A DNA stretch of 64,000 bases from Vibrio ulleungensis (GTDB lineage Bacteria > Pseudomonadota > Gammaproteobacteria > Enterobacterales > Vibrionaceae). The position numbers were made by a program, and so were the translations under genes. The notes beneath the pieces were generated by a model. The model was not told where the DNA came from. It did not search any database and saw only the letters and a list, made by a program, of their open reading frames with translations. The DNA lies in assembly GCF_016900875.1 (NCBI RefSeq), contig NZ_JAFEUM010000011.1:1-64000 (forward strand). The letters are read 5' to 3'. Within the stretch, counting starts at the first letter, position 1; each line of letters begins with the position of its first letter. Shown piece after piece: positions 42,807-52,192 of the stretch.

Positions 42807-44639
42807 TTACTGTTTCAACGTTTCATGAATAATTTGTGCTAAAGAGCGACTTATACCAGGTACCTTGGCGATTTCTTCAGCAGATGCTCGCTTAACTTCT
42901 TGAATTCCACCCATATATTTAAGTAGAGCTTGACGCCTTTTGGGCCCTACCCCTTCAATGCCCTCTAAAGCACTGGTTTTACGAGTTTTACCACGCTTAG
43001 CTCTATGTCCCGCAATGGCGTGATTGTGGCTTTCATCTCGTATGTGTTGCATCAGGTGCAGCGCTGGAGAGTCGGAAGGTAAATTAAACTCATCTCCATC
43101 TGGCGTGATCATGGTTTCTAACCCTGGCTTACGGGTTACCCCTTTTGCTATACCGATAAGGCTCGGCCTTTTTGGCCAGTCGTTCCAATATTTAGATACG
43201 ATCTCTACCGCTCGCCCCAGTTGTCCTTTACCACCATCAATAAAAATCACATCAGGTATCTTATCGACATCTAACTGTTTTGAATATCGACGCTCTAACA
43301 CTTGCCCCATTGCTGCGTAATCGTCTCCACCAGTGATACCAGTGATGTTGTAGCGACGATACTCCTGCTTAACCGGCCCTTCATGATTGAAAACCACACA
43401 AGATGCAATCGTACTCTCACCCATCGTGTGACTGATATCGAAACATTCCATACGACGAATCGAATCCAGTGACAATGTCTCTTCTAACGCTTTAAAGCGC
43501 TGAGATATCGTCATCTTGTGATTGATTTTAGTGGTGATCGCATTGAGCGCATTGGTATTGGCCAGCCTTAAATACTGTCCGCGGCTGCCCGTTGGGTTTT
43601 CGTGGAAGCGAATAGAACGTCCTGCAAGCTCTGTTAGCGCTGTTTTAATAGCCTCGCTATCATCGAGCAAGCCTTCACCAAACAATAGTCGAGAAGGCAG
43701 CGTGCGCCCCTCACTGCTATTAAAGTAATACTGGCTAACAAAACTAGTAAACACTTCATTCGCTGGGGTGTTATTCGGTGTTTTAGGGAAATAACTGCGA
43801 CTGCCTAGTATTTTACCGTGGCGCACCATCAGCATATGAACGCAAGTAATGCCGTTTTCTTGTGCGTAGCCCAACACGTCGATGTCATCGAGCGAATCCT
43901 CTGACACAAACTGCTGCTCTTGGACTCGACGTATCGCTTGGATCTGGTCGCGAAACTGCGCCGCTTTCTCGAACGCTAACTCTCGACTCGCGGCTTCCAT
44001 GCGAGTTACCAGCGTTTCGATCACTTGACGATCTTTGCCCTTTAGAAACAGTCGAACCATTTCCACAAGGTCCGCATACTCTTCAGTAGATATCACCGAC
44101 TGAACACAAGGTGCTGCACATCGTCCAATTTGGTACATCAAGCAGGGTCGAGAGCGGTTCGCATAAACCGTATCCTCACATTGACGCATCGGCAGTATCT
44201 TTTGCAGTAAGTGCAAGGTTTGGCGTACCGAGCCAGAATCGGGGAAAGGACCAAAGTATTCGCCCTTACGCTTTTTAGCACCGCGATATATGCTTAGTCG
44301 AGGATGCTTGTGATTTGAAATGAAAATATAGGGATAAGATTTATCGTCACGCAACAACACGTTGTACTTGGGTAAGTACTGTTTTATATAGTTGTGCTCG
44401 AGGATCAGGGCTTCGGTTTCACTGTGTGTGACCGTCACATCAATATGAGCAATATTGCTCACCAACGCTCTGGTTTTTTCGCTGTCTACTTTTGCTCTAA
44501 AATAGCTCGAAAGTCGCTTTTTGAGATCTTTGGCCTTTCCTACATAAATAACGTCAGATTGCTCGTTATACATGCGGTAAACCCCAGGGTGCTGGGGTAC
44601 CGTTTTTAGAAAGTCTTTTGAATCAAAAAGCGAGCTCAC
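42807..44639 (-). CDS. uvrC: Excinuclease ABC subunit C (UvrC)
   Basis: A protein of 610 residues. N-terminal GIY-YIG nuclease domain (PGVYRMYNEQSDVIYVGKAKDLKKR), central UVR motif region (about 200-240), C-terminal RNase H-like nuclease (CFDISHTMGESTIASCVVF, DVIFIDGGKGQL) and tandem helix-hairpin-helix (GVGPKRRQALLKYMGG). It makes both incisions during nucleotide excision repair. It follows the uvrY response-regulator gene by 20 bases and is probably co-transcribed with it and pgsA. Confidence 0.97.
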   Translation of the reverse strand: MSSLFDSKDFLKTVPQHPGVYRMYNEQSDVIYVGKAKDLKKRLSSYFRAKVDSEKTRALVSNIAHIDVTVTHSETEALILEHNYIKQYLPKYNVLLRDDKSYPYIFISNHKHPRLSIYRGAKKRKGEYFGPFPDSGSVRQTLHLLQKILPMRQCEDTVYANRSRPCLMYQIGRCAAPCVQSVISTEEYADLVEMVRLFLKGKDRQVIETLVTRMEAASRELAFEKAAQFRDQIQAIRRVQEQQFVSEDSLDDIDVLGYAQENGITCVHMLMVRHGKILGSRSYFPKTPNNTPANEVFTSFVSQYYFNSSEGRTLPSRLLFGEGLLDDSEAIKTALTELAGRSIRFHENPTGSRGQYLRLANTNALNAITTKINHKMTISQRFKALEETLSLDSIRRMECFDISHTMGESTIASCVVFNHEGPVKQEYRRYNITGITGGDDYAAMGQVLERRYSKQLDVDKIPDVIFIDGGKGQLGRAVEIVSKYWNDWPKRPSLIGIAKGVTRKPGLETMITPDGDEFNLPSDSPALHLMQHIRDESHNHAIAGHRAKRGKTRKTSALEGIEGVGPKRRQALLKYMGGIQEVKRASAEEIAKVPGISRSLAQIIHETLKQ

Positions 44640-44659
44640 TGAGAGTACTGGTCTACTGG

Positions 44660-45304
44660 CTACAGTGTTTCGGTATCGAGGATGCCGTGTCGGATCGCAA
44701 GGTGCGTCAACTCTACATCTCCGCTAATGTCCAATTTACTAAAGAGTCGATAGCGATAGCTATTAACGGTTTTTGGACTGAGATTCAATTGCTCTGAAAT
44801 ATCAGTGACTTTTTCACCTTTGGTGATCATCATCATGATTTGCAACTCGCGTTCAGACAGGTCCTTAAATGGATTATCTGAGTTTGAGGACACTTGGCTC
44901 AGTGCCATTTGCTGAGCAATTTCAGGCGAAATGTAACGCTGACCACTGTTGACCAGTCGAATAGCATTTACCATTTCATCTGGGCCGGCACCTTTGGTTA
45001 AGTAACCCGCAGCACCTGCTTGCATCACCTTCGTTGGAAATGGGTTTTCAGTATGTACTGTTAGTACAATTATTTTTACATCTGGGTTAAATCGCAATAT
45101 TTTTTTGGTTGCTTCTAAACCACCAATGCCGGGCATATTCATATCCATCAACACCACGTCGGCGTGATTGGCTCGGCACCATTTTACTGCTTGTTCACCG
45201 CTGTCAGCTTCCCCTGCTACGTTCATACCACGGACGTCTTCAATTATACGTCTAATCCCTGTGCGCACCAGCTCGTGATCATCTACAAGGCATACGTTTA
45301 TCAA
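44660..45304 (-). CDS. uvrY: Response regulator UvrY/GacA (VarA)
   Basis: A protein of 214 residues with an N-terminal receiver (phospho-acceptor in VVLMDMNMPG, Asp54; DDHELVRTG at the start) and a C-terminal LuxR-type helix-turn-helix (LSERELQIMMMITKG, LNLSPKTVNSYRYRLFSKL). The length and the location directly before uvrC identify it as the UvrY/GacA/VarA regulator, which activates the Csr small RNAs. The sensor kinase BarA/VarS is not in the window. Confidence 0.95.
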   Translation of the reverse strand: MINVCLVDDHELVRTGIRRIIEDVRGMNVAGEADSGEQAVKWCRANHADVVLMDMNMPGIGGLEATKKILRFNPDVKIIVLTVHTENPFPTKVMQAGAAGYLTKGAGPDEMVNAIRLVNSGQRYISPEIAQQMALSQVSSNSDNPFKDLSERELQIMMMITKGEKVTDISEQLNLSPKTVNSYRYRLFSKLDISGDVELTHLAIRHGILDTETL

Positions 45305-45578
45305 ACTTGTATCTCCACACTGTTATTGGCCGCATAGCTCTAATTGAGCATAGCAAGTTGGACGGCAATCATACCGTACTTAGGTAAAAACTTTGAGCTA
45401 GAATATGCTCTGATTTCGCAAAAATGGCAATATAATCTCTTGCTAAATATGAACTATGCGTCATATTTTTAGTTAAATGGTTGGTATTTAACCGAAAATA
45501 CCAAAAGCTCAATCTGTTTTAACCTAACGATAACTGTGATAATTTGACCCACAATTAACACAAGGCGACCCACTATTT

Positions 45579-47930
45579 ATGCAGATCACTCAACGCGGTT
45601 TCATTTTGTCTCGCCAAGTGATTACGTTAAACCACCGTCCTCACCTAAGTTTCTGGGTTTCAACGGACGAGGGACCCCAGCACATCATTACAGGGCCTCA
45701 ACAATCGGTCCTATTTGTCGATGCGAGTTACCATACAACTATAGTTGATCATTTCGGCTCGCGCGTCGAAACCAAACCGGTGTCGCTTAAGCAGTTTAAC
45801 GATACACCGGTCATTGCCGTGTATAGCAACACCTATAACCAGTTTAACGAACTTAAGCAGTGGTTAGAAAGTCAACAAATAGAAGCCTTCGAAGACGACA
45901 TCTCACTCATTGACCGATTTTTAATGGAGCGCTTCATACAAGGTGCAATTGAGTATCAAGGGGAATGCAGTGATGGCGTAACGGTCAGAAATGCTCAGTG
46001 TAAACGCTGTGATTTTCAGCCGTCTTTAGTGATGGTGTCGCTGGACATCGAATGTTCACAACATGGTGTGCTTTACTCTATCGGGTTAGATTCGCCTAAT
46101 GACAAACGAGTGATCATGGTTGGCGAAGCCGAAGAACTAAAACCTGAATCCCCTGTTATCGAATGGGTAAATGATGAGAAGCAGCTATTGCTTAACCTGT
46201 TTGCGTGGTTTGAACGCTTTGACCCTGACATCATCATTGGTTGGAGTGTCGTCAACTTTGATTTGCGACTGCTGATCAAACGAGCCGACTACCATGGCCT
46301 TAAACTGGCTCTTGGCCGTCAAAAGAGTTACGTGACCTTTCGTCAATCGGCACAAGGACAACAAGGCTTTGCCACTATTCCAGGAAGATGCATTATTGAT
46401 GGTATTGACGGTTTAAAATCAGCCGCGCACCATTTTCCATCTTGGTCGTTAGAGAATGTATCCCAACAGATGCTCGGCAAAGGTAAAATCATCCATAACC
46501 CCCATGACAGGATGGATGAAATTAATCGCATGTTCTATCACGACAAACAAGCGTTAGCGACATACAACCTACAAGATTGCGTCTTAGTAACGCAGATATT
46601 TAAGCATACCCAACTGCTAGAGTATCTCATTGAGCGGGCTAAGCTCACCGGCCTTTCGCTAGACAAATCTGGTGGCTCAGTGGCTGCATTTACTAACCTG
46701 TATTTGCCCCGCTTACATAGAGCGGGATACGTCGCACCTAACTTAGATCGTGACGGCTGGGAAGCAAGTCCTGGCGGTTATGTTATGGACTCGCAACCGG
46801 GTCTGTACGATTCGGTACTGGTACTAGATTTTAAGAGCCTATACCCTTCTATCATTCGCACTTTTTTAATCGACCCGCTGGGCCTTATTGAAGGGTTAAA
46901 GCAAGAGATTGGAACCCAGCAGGATCAAGCTATAGAAGGATTTAAGGGGGCGCGTTTTCATCGCAGCCGTCACTTTCTTCCCGAGTTAATCGAAACGCTA
47001 TGGAAAGAGCGCGACAAAGCCAAACGTAATAACAATGCTGCATTTTCTCAGGCGATTAAGATCATCATGAACTCTTTCTATGGGGTACTAGGAGCTAGAG
47101 GGTGTCGATTTTTTGATGCTAGGCTCGCCTCCTCTATCACCATGCGCGGTCATCAAATTATGAAAGAGACACGCCTTGAAATAGAAGCCATGGGATATAA
47201 AGTCATTTACGGTGATACCGATTCAATTTTTGTCGCTTTAGGAAAAAAAACGCCAGAAGATGAGGCTGATGCCATTGGTCAATCGATGATGCACCACATT
47301 AATGGTTGGTGTAAAGAGCGTATTCAAAGTGAGCACGCACTAGACAGCTGTATTGAACTGGAGTTTGAAACCCACTTTAAAAAATTCTTTATGCCAACCA
47401 TACGCGATTCAGAAATGGGCTCAAAAAAACGTTACGCGGGACTTTTAGGCAAAAACAACACCATAGTTTTTAAAGGGCTTGAAAGCGTACGAACCGATTG
47501 GACTGAATTGGCACACGAGTTTCAGCACACGCTTTACACTATGGTTTTTGACGATGTTAATCCAAGCCAATATGTGCGGGACATTACCGAGCAAGTGACG
47601 CAGGGACAGTGGGACAGCAAATTAGTGTATGCGAAACGGCTTAGACGCAAACTGTCGGACTATCAAAAAAACATCCCACCACAAGTACGCGCTGCGCGCC
47701 TAGCGGATGAAAAAAACCATCTGCTTGGTCGAGCATTGCAATACCAAAATCGTGGGCAAATTCGATATGTTATGACGCTTAATGGGCCAGAGCCGCTGGA
47801 ATATCTGGAATCGCCAATCGACTACCAGCACTATATCGATAAGCAGCTTTTACCTATTGCAGATGCGATTTTACCGCACATAGGGTTGTCGTTTGAGCAG
47901 CTTAACGATCAGCAACTTGGTTTGTTCTAG
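45579..47930 (+). CDS. polB: DNA polymerase II (PolB)
   Basis: A protein of 783 residues, the same length as E. coli Pol II. Family B features in order: exonuclease I motif SLDIECSQHG (about 153-162), polymerase motif A DFKSLYPSIIRT, motif B KIIMNSFYGVLG and motif C YGDTDSIFV. It is a proofreading repair polymerase that restarts synthesis after damage. The stop codon shares the four bases CTAG with the stop of the convergent gene. No clear LexA box was found in the 274 bases upstream. Confidence 0.96.
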   Translation: MQITQRGFILSRQVITLNHRPHLSFWVSTDEGPQHIITGPQQSVLFVDASYHTTIVDHFGSRVETKPVSLKQFNDTPVIAVYSNTYNQFNELKQWLESQQIEAFEDDISLIDRFLMERFIQGAIEYQGECSDGVTVRNAQCKRCDFQPSLVMVSLDIECSQHGVLYSIGLDSPNDKRVIMVGEAEELKPESPVIEWVNDEKQLLLNLFAWFERFDPDIIIGWSVVNFDLRLLIKRADYHGLKLALGRQKSYVTFRQSAQGQQGFATIPGRCIIDGIDGLKSAAHHFPSWSLENVSQQMLGKGKIIHNPHDRMDEINRMFYHDKQALATYNLQDCVLVTQIFKHTQLLEYLIERAKLTGLSLDKSGGSVAAFTNLYLPRLHRAGYVAPNLDRDGWEASPGGYVMDSQPGLYDSVLVLDFKSLYPSIIRTFLIDPLGLIEGLKQEIGTQQDQAIEGFKGARFHRSRHFLPELIETLWKERDKAKRNNNAAFSQAIKIIMNSFYGVLGARGCRFFDARLASSITMRGHQIMKETRLEIEAMGYKVIYGDTDSIFVALGKKTPEDEADAIGQSMMHHINGWCKERIQSEHALDSCIELEFETHFKKFFMPTIRDSEMGSKKRYAGLLGKNNTIVFKGLESVRTDWTELAHEFQHTLYTMVFDDVNPSQYVRDITEQVTQGQWDSKLVYAKRLRRKLSDYQKNIPPQVRAARLADEKNHLLGRALQYQNRGQIRYVMTLNGPEPLEYLESPIDYQHYIDKQLLPIADAILPHIGLSFEQLNDQQLGLF

Positions 47931-48691
47931 CCAATTCTAAACTCTGTTTTTTTATACGATTTGACTAGCCAGTCACCGTGAGAGTCGAGCAGTCCTACCA
48001 CCGAACGCCTAGGAATTAAGTGTGGACGTAACAGCAAGGTGAGACGCTTGATTTCGACTTGTTTACTTGGGTAATAGTGTTGTGCGACATCGGCACATTG
48101 TAGCGGATCGTCTAACCACACCCGATGTTTATGCAGGACTAAACCATAGTGAGCCCGAAGTAGTTTTTTGCCTATCTCACGCTGCTGCAAAAACTGAGCT
48201 TTTTGATCCGTCACTTGAACATAGTGTTTGCGTAGCGAGGGCAACTTCTCTTCCAAGTCCATATTCCAAAATTTGGAGATTTCCCAATTCGGTTCAAACT
48301 GACCAAAGCAGTGCGTAAGGTCATCGCCAAGTAGGCACACGCAACACTGTTTAAGTAAAAATCCCCACTTAAAAATATTGTCTAGAGACAACACTTCCGA
48401 GAGGGTTACCGTCCTAATATTGATGCCAGTGACTTCTGGAAAGGATTGGCTAAATCGCCACTCAATATTTCGCTTTATCGTATTAAGTTGACCCGATTGC
48501 TCGCGATGAAGGACAACCAGTAGATCGAGGTTAGAAAGGTGTGGTTTCGCTCTGCCTGTGGCAAAGCTGCCAAACAGATACAAGCTGTGAACATTGGTGG
48601 AAAGAGACGCTCGGATCCATTTGGTAGCATCCTCAATGATCATTTCACTTCGGCCTTGCCAAGCACTGATTGAAGACATTGTCTGAGCCAC
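47927..48691 (-). CDS. Nucleotidyltransferase-fold protein with altered catalytic motif
   Basis: A protein of about 254 residues from a GTG at 48691, eight bases after GGGGAG; a TTG 15 codons upstream and an ATG 4 codons downstream are alternatives. It contains LYLFGSFATGRAKPHLSNLDLLVVL, the nucleotidyltransferase pattern GS-x-x-x-G-x(n)-S-D-x-D, but with Asn where the first metal-binding Asp is expected (SNLDL). Residues ~150-254 are helical and basic. Inferred: an inactive or altered nucleotidyltransferase; substrate unknown. It converges on polB with a 4-base overlap and diverges from the RraB-like gene. Confidence 0.6.
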   Translation of the reverse strand: MAQTMSSISAWQGRSEMIIEDATKWIRASLSTNVHSLYLFGSFATGRAKPHLSNLDLLVVLHREQSGQLNTIKRNIEWRFSQSFPEVTGINIRTVTLSEVLSLDNIFKWGFLLKQCCVCLLGDDLTHCFGQFEPNWEISKFWNMDLEEKLPSLRKHYVQVTDQKAQFLQQREIGKKLLRAHYGLVLHKHRVWLDDPLQCADVAQHYYPSKQVEIKRLTLLLRPHLIPRRSVVGLLDSHGDWLVKSYKKTEFRIG

Positions 48692-48827
48692 GTTGCTCTC
48701 TCCCCTTTGTAACCTAACTCCATTATTTACTGCCAATAGATTGGTTGCAATAACGAAGCATGGATATTACTTCAAAAGACTCAAAAAATGGTACACTCTC
48801 AGCATTATAAATCGCTTGGTATTCCCA

Positions 48828-49145
48828 ATGACTGAATTAATCGATCTCGACACTACTATAGATACGGCTTACGACATCTTCTTAGAGATGGCCCCTGATA
48901 ACTTAGAGGCTGCGGACGTCATCCTTTTTACCGCGCAGTTCGAAGATCGCGGTGCTGCAGAGCTTGTTGAAACAGCGAGTGATTGGGCGCAACACGTAGG
49001 ATTTGAAGTAGACGATACATTTGCTGAAGTCCGCATTGGACTGGTCAATGAAGCTGATGACCAGTTGGATGACGTGTTTGCTCGACTTTTAGTGAGTCGT
49101 GATGCTGACAATAAGTTTTGTCACATTCTTTGGAAACGAGATTAA
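48828..49145 (+). CDS. RraB-like protein (possible regulator of RNase E)
   Basis: A protein of 105 residues from the ATG at 48828; the frame is open 45 codons further upstream but that part looks non-coding. It is acidic, with LFTAQFEDRGAAELVETASDW and FEVDDTFAEVRIGLV, resembling the RraB/DUF fold in which an acidic protein inhibits RNase E. It is shorter than E. coli RraB (138 residues). No ribosome site of good quality is visible. The family call is tentative. Confidence 0.5.
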   Translation: MTELIDLDTTIDTAYDIFLEMAPDNLEAADVILFTAQFEDRGAAELVETASDWAQHVGFEVDDTFAEVRIGLVNEADDQLDDVFARLLVSRDADNKFCHILWKRD

Positions 49146-49190
49146 CCTCACTTCCAACTAATCGGTATTGGTTACCGAACGCAAAAACTA

Positions 49191-49216
49191 AAAAGGCGTC
49201 TTACTAGACGCCTTTT
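49191..49216. terminator. Bidirectional terminator between the RraB-like gene and rluB
   Basis: The hairpin AAAAGGCGTC-TTACTA-GACGCCTTTT is followed by T residues, and the A-run on its left gives a T-run for the opposite strand. Confidence 0.9.
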
Positions 49217-49237
49217 TTCATTTCGAGTATTGCTCAG

Positions 49238-50146
49238 TTACGCTTTACGCTTTTTTTGCGGTGCGCGTTTTTTAGCGCTTCGGTTACCACTTCGAGTTGT
49301 TGTAACACGCTCTTCATGGCGTTTTACTGCGCGACGGATCTTTTGCTTACGAGAGCGATCGCGAGAACGTGAACTTCCCTTCGGATCAACAAAAGTATTC
49401 TTCTCGTGACCCAGTTCAACAAGTTCACGTAAGTAGTTAACCTGCTTAAGGTCAAGCTCCATCCAACCGCCACGTGGCAAGGTTTTTTCTAAGAAAATGT
49501 CACCGTAACGAACACGCTTTAGGCGAGATACTGTCGTCTCTTGAGATTCCCATAAACGTCTTACTTCACGGTTACGACCTTCGTTAATCACAACGTAAAA
49601 CGTGTGATTCATGCCTTCTCCGCCGGTGTACACCACGTCTTCAAAACGTGCCATACCATCTTCAAGCTCTACACCTTGGGTTAGGTTGCGAACTTTGTGT
49701 TCGTTCACTTCACCAAATACACGTACTAGGTATTCACGTTCAACTTGACGGCTAGGGTGCATAAGGCGGTTGGCGAGTTCACCGTCGGTGGTAAATAACA
49801 GCAATCCAGAGGTGTTGGCATCGAGTCGACCTACCGAAATCCAGCGAGCACCACGAATTTTTGGCAAGCGATCAAATACTGTTCTACGACCTTCTGGGTC
49901 GTTACGCGTACAGAGTTCACCTTCAGGTTTGTAATAAGCGAGAACACGACAAACTACTTCTTCTTCGACCTTAATAGACACATTGTGTCCATCAATACGC
50001 ACAATGGCGCTGTCGTCTTCTAGTCGTTCGCCCAGTTTAGCCACTTGACCATTAACACTCACTCGACCCTGACGGATCAAAGATTCCAGTTCACGGCGTG
50101 AGCCATGTCCAGCACGTGCCAATACTTTTTGCAGTTTTTCGCTCAT
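49238..50146 (-). CDS. rluB: 23S rRNA pseudouridine(2605) synthase RluB
   Basis: A protein of 302 residues from MSEKLQKVLARAGHGSRREL behind GAGGAAAAC; an 11-residue upstream extension is less likely. N-terminal S4 RNA-binding domain (about 1-60) and catalytic domain with GRLDANTSGLLLFTTDGELA (catalytic Asp). A very basic C-terminal tail (RSRDRSRKQKIRR and beyond, about 255-302) is typical of RluB. In E. coli it lies near yciO and the trp operon, as here. Confidence 0.93.
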   Translation of the reverse strand: MSEKLQKVLARAGHGSRRELESLIRQGRVSVNGQVAKLGERLEDDSAIVRIDGHNVSIKVEEEVVCRVLAYYKPEGELCTRNDPEGRRTVFDRLPKIRGARWISVGRLDANTSGLLLFTTDGELANRLMHPSRQVEREYLVRVFGEVNEHKVRNLTQGVELEDGMARFEDVVYTGGEGMNHTFYVVINEGRNREVRRLWESQETTVSRLKRVRYGDIFLEKTLPRGGWMELDLKQVNYLRELVELGHEKNTFVDPKGSSRSRDRSRKQKIRRAVKRHEERVTTTRSGNRSAKKRAPQKKRKA

Positions 50147-50272
50147 TGTTTTCCTCGGTGTCGTCTTCACAGACGTCAAAATTTAGGTGTAATTGCCGCA
50201 CAGTGTCTTATTGACCTCAAAAATGCGGCTCGCGATTATGCCAAAAATCTTCGTCAATAGCACTCTTTTTCG

Positions 50273-50893
50273 CTACTCAAAAGGTGCTGGGTCACCGGCA
50301 CCTATACGGGCAACTTTTACTTCATCATCACTAAAGTCGATGACCGTTGTAGGCTGTTCACCCAAATAGCCACCGTTCAGTATGAGGTCAACAGCGTGCT
50401 CAAGGCGGTCACGAATGTCTTCTGGATCCGACTCCGCAACATCACTTCCTGGCAAAATCAGACTGGTCGACATCATTGGTTCACCCAGCGCTTCTAGCAA
50501 ATCCAAAGCGATGCGATTATCAGGAACACGAATACCGATGGTTTTACGTTTGGCATTCATGAGCCTGCGTGGAACCTCTTTTGTCCCCTTAAAAATAAAG
50601 GTGAATGGCCCAGGAGTGTTGTTTTTAAGCAGACGAAACGCAGTGTTATCGACTCGCGCATACAATGACAACTCAGAAAGGTCGCGACACAGGAGTGTAA
50701 AGTTGTGTTTGTCATCGAGTTTACGAATGCGGCAAATGCGCTCTAATGCAGATTTGTTTTCTAATTGGCAACCTAATGCGTAACCAGAATCTGTTGGATA
50801 GACAACCACACCACCATTTCGAATGATCGCAACCGCTTGAGTAATTAAACGGGCTTGAGGATTATCTGGGTGTACATAAAAAAACTGACTCAT
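50273..50893 (-). CDS. yciO: YciO, Sua5/TsaC-like protein
   Basis: A protein of 206 residues from MSQFFYVHPDNPQARL behind AAAGGA; an upstream ATG adds 14 residues. It has the YrdC/Sua5 fold pattern GGVVVYPTDSGYALGCQL and NTPGPFTFIFKG. YciO is a paralogue of the threonylcarbamoyl-AMP synthase TsaC; its own activity is weak or uncertain. Position between rluB and rnm matches the E. coli order. Confidence 0.88.
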   Translation of the reverse strand: MSQFFYVHPDNPQARLITQAVAIIRNGGVVVYPTDSGYALGCQLENKSALERICRIRKLDDKHNFTLLCRDLSELSLYARVDNTAFRLLKNNTPGPFTFIFKGTKEVPRRLMNAKRKTIGIRVPDNRIALDLLEALGEPMMSTSLILPGSDVAESDPEDIRDRLEHAVDLILNGGYLGEQPTTVIDFSDDEVKVARIGAGDPAPFE

Positions 50894-51000
50894 GAAAATT
50901 CCTTTAAACGCGCTTTGCCGCGTATTACGCAGCAAAGAATCTTATTGTTACCCCCGCGGCATCATTGTGGGGGGCTAAGTATATAGCACCATGATAACGG

Positions 51001-51864
51001 TTATCCGTCTGTAGGCCACAGTGCAACGGCTTCCCACACAGGTGTTACACCTGAAGGCAGCCATAAATTTCGTCCTAACTCAGTCCAAGGCGACGGGTAG
51101 TGAAAGTCTGAGCCTTGAGAGGCTAATAGATTGTATTGTATAGCATAATCAGCAAGATTGCGTCGCTCTTGCTGACTTTGTTGCGGCAAAGCGATTTCCA
51201 TGGCATCTCCGCCCGCCTCACTGAATGCTAACAGCAAGCGCTTTATCCACTTAGCCGTCAATTTATAACGACCTGGATGGGCCAATACTGCCACCCCACC
51301 CGATGCGTGAATTGCATCTATTGCAGTTTTCATGTCGCACCACATTGGTGGTACATAACCAGGGTTATTGCGAGTCAGAAACTTCTTAAACACTTGCTGC
51401 ATCGTTTTTGCGTATCCGTTATCCACCAGCCATTTCGCAAAGTGAGAGCGAGTCACTGGCGCTCTACCAGCAATGGCTTGTACTTCAGATAGCAACTGTA
51501 CTTCGCACATAGGCTCGGCGAACGACTTAGCTAATCGCTGCGCCATAATCTCTGCACGGGTTGAACGGGTGTTCGCTTGTAACTGTATTAATGCACTCAT
51601 TTCTGGGTGATGAGTATCTATGCCGAGACCCACGATATGAATATCTTTGTTCTGCCACAGTGTAGACACTTCAATACCACTGACTAAGGTCAAATCAAGG
51701 TTATTGCTCTCAATAAACGCTTGGGCTTCAATTGACCCGGCTACAGTATCGTGATCAGTGATCGCCAATACACTGATGTCAAAATCCAAAGCGCGCTGAA
51801 CCAACTCGGCCGGTGTGGATCGGCCGTCGGATGCGGTGGTATGACTGTGGAGATCGATTTTCAT
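51001..51864 (-). CDS. rnm: RNase AM (YciV/TrpH), PHP-domain 5'-3' exonuclease
   Basis: A protein of 287 residues with PHP metal-binding motifs: DLHSHTTASDG (4-14), AITDHDTVAG (about 34-43), a GIEVS Glu, AVLAHPGRY and SQGSDFHYP. Known: this family trims the 5' ends of rRNAs and degrades short RNAs. The start codon is only 9 bases from the -35 element of the divergent trp promoter, so the two transcription units share control sequence. Confidence 0.9.
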   Translation of the reverse strand: MKIDLHSHTTASDGRSTPAELVQRALDFDISVLAITDHDTVAGSIEAQAFIESNNLDLTLVSGIEVSTLWQNKDIHIVGLGIDTHHPEMSALIQLQANTRSTRAEIMAQRLAKSFAEPMCEVQLLSEVQAIAGRAPVTRSHFAKWLVDNGYAKTMQQVFKKFLTRNNPGYVPPMWCDMKTAIDAIHASGGVAVLAHPGRYKLTAKWIKRLLLAFSEAGGDAMEIALPQQSQQERRNLADYAIQYNLLASQGSDFHYPSPWTELGRNLWLPSGVTPVWEAVALWPTDG

Positions 51865-51872
51865 AATAATGC

Positions 51873-51906
51873 TTGACTTTACCTGCTCGTACTAGTTAAC
51901 TAGTAC
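51873..51906 (+). promoter_or_regulatory. trp promoter with TrpR operator
   Basis: TTGACT (51873-51878) and TTAACT (51896-51901) are 17 bases apart, and the perfect 18-bp palindrome GTACTAGTTAACTAGTAC (51889-51906) covers the -10. The operator matches the E. coli trp operator core, so TrpR with tryptophan should repress the operon. Confidence 0.93.
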
Positions 51907-51931
51907 ACATAAATTGACAGTGGAAATTGAG

Positions 51932-52036
51932 ATGCTATTAGACAAGCTAATCCCGCAACACGCAAGCAACAATGATGCTATGAGCACTATTGCAACTGCT
52001 AGTGTTGTCTCAATTTCTTGGTGGCGCGCAACTTGA
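51932..52036 (+). CDS. trpL: trp leader peptide TrpL
   Basis: A 34-residue leader frame containing two adjacent tryptophans at residues 30-31 (SISWWRAT at the end). Placed between the trp promoter and the attenuator hairpin, it senses charged tRNA-Trp through ribosome stalling. It is longer than the 14-residue E. coli leader. Confidence 0.9.
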   Translation: MLLDKLIPQHASNNDAMSTIATASVVSISWWRAT

Positions 52037-52037
52037 C

Positions 52038-52103
52038 CTTGCGAGCTTCTGTAGACTAATTGTCCAATTTCATTGAAAGCTCGCAGTTTGCGAGCTTTTT
52101 TGT
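52038..52103 (+). terminator. trp attenuator
   Basis: The terminator hairpin AAGCTCGC/GCGAGCTT (52077-52097) is followed by T residues. An upstream copy of GCGAGCTT (about 52041-52048) can pair instead with AAGCTCGC, giving the antiterminator. Together with the two Trp codons in the leader this is a complete attenuation system. Confidence 0.9.
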
Positions 52104-52192
52104 TTTGTTTCGCCTCAAATGTTTAGATACTGACGGCAAAGATTGAAAGGTCCAGCGTGGTAACGCTGGCTAAAGACCCAATAGGATGTGTT

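Noticed and set aside
45305..45578. LexA box upstream of polB
   Set aside because: No CTGT-N8-ACAG palindrome is present; CTG and CAG-like triplets occur only at wrong spacing.
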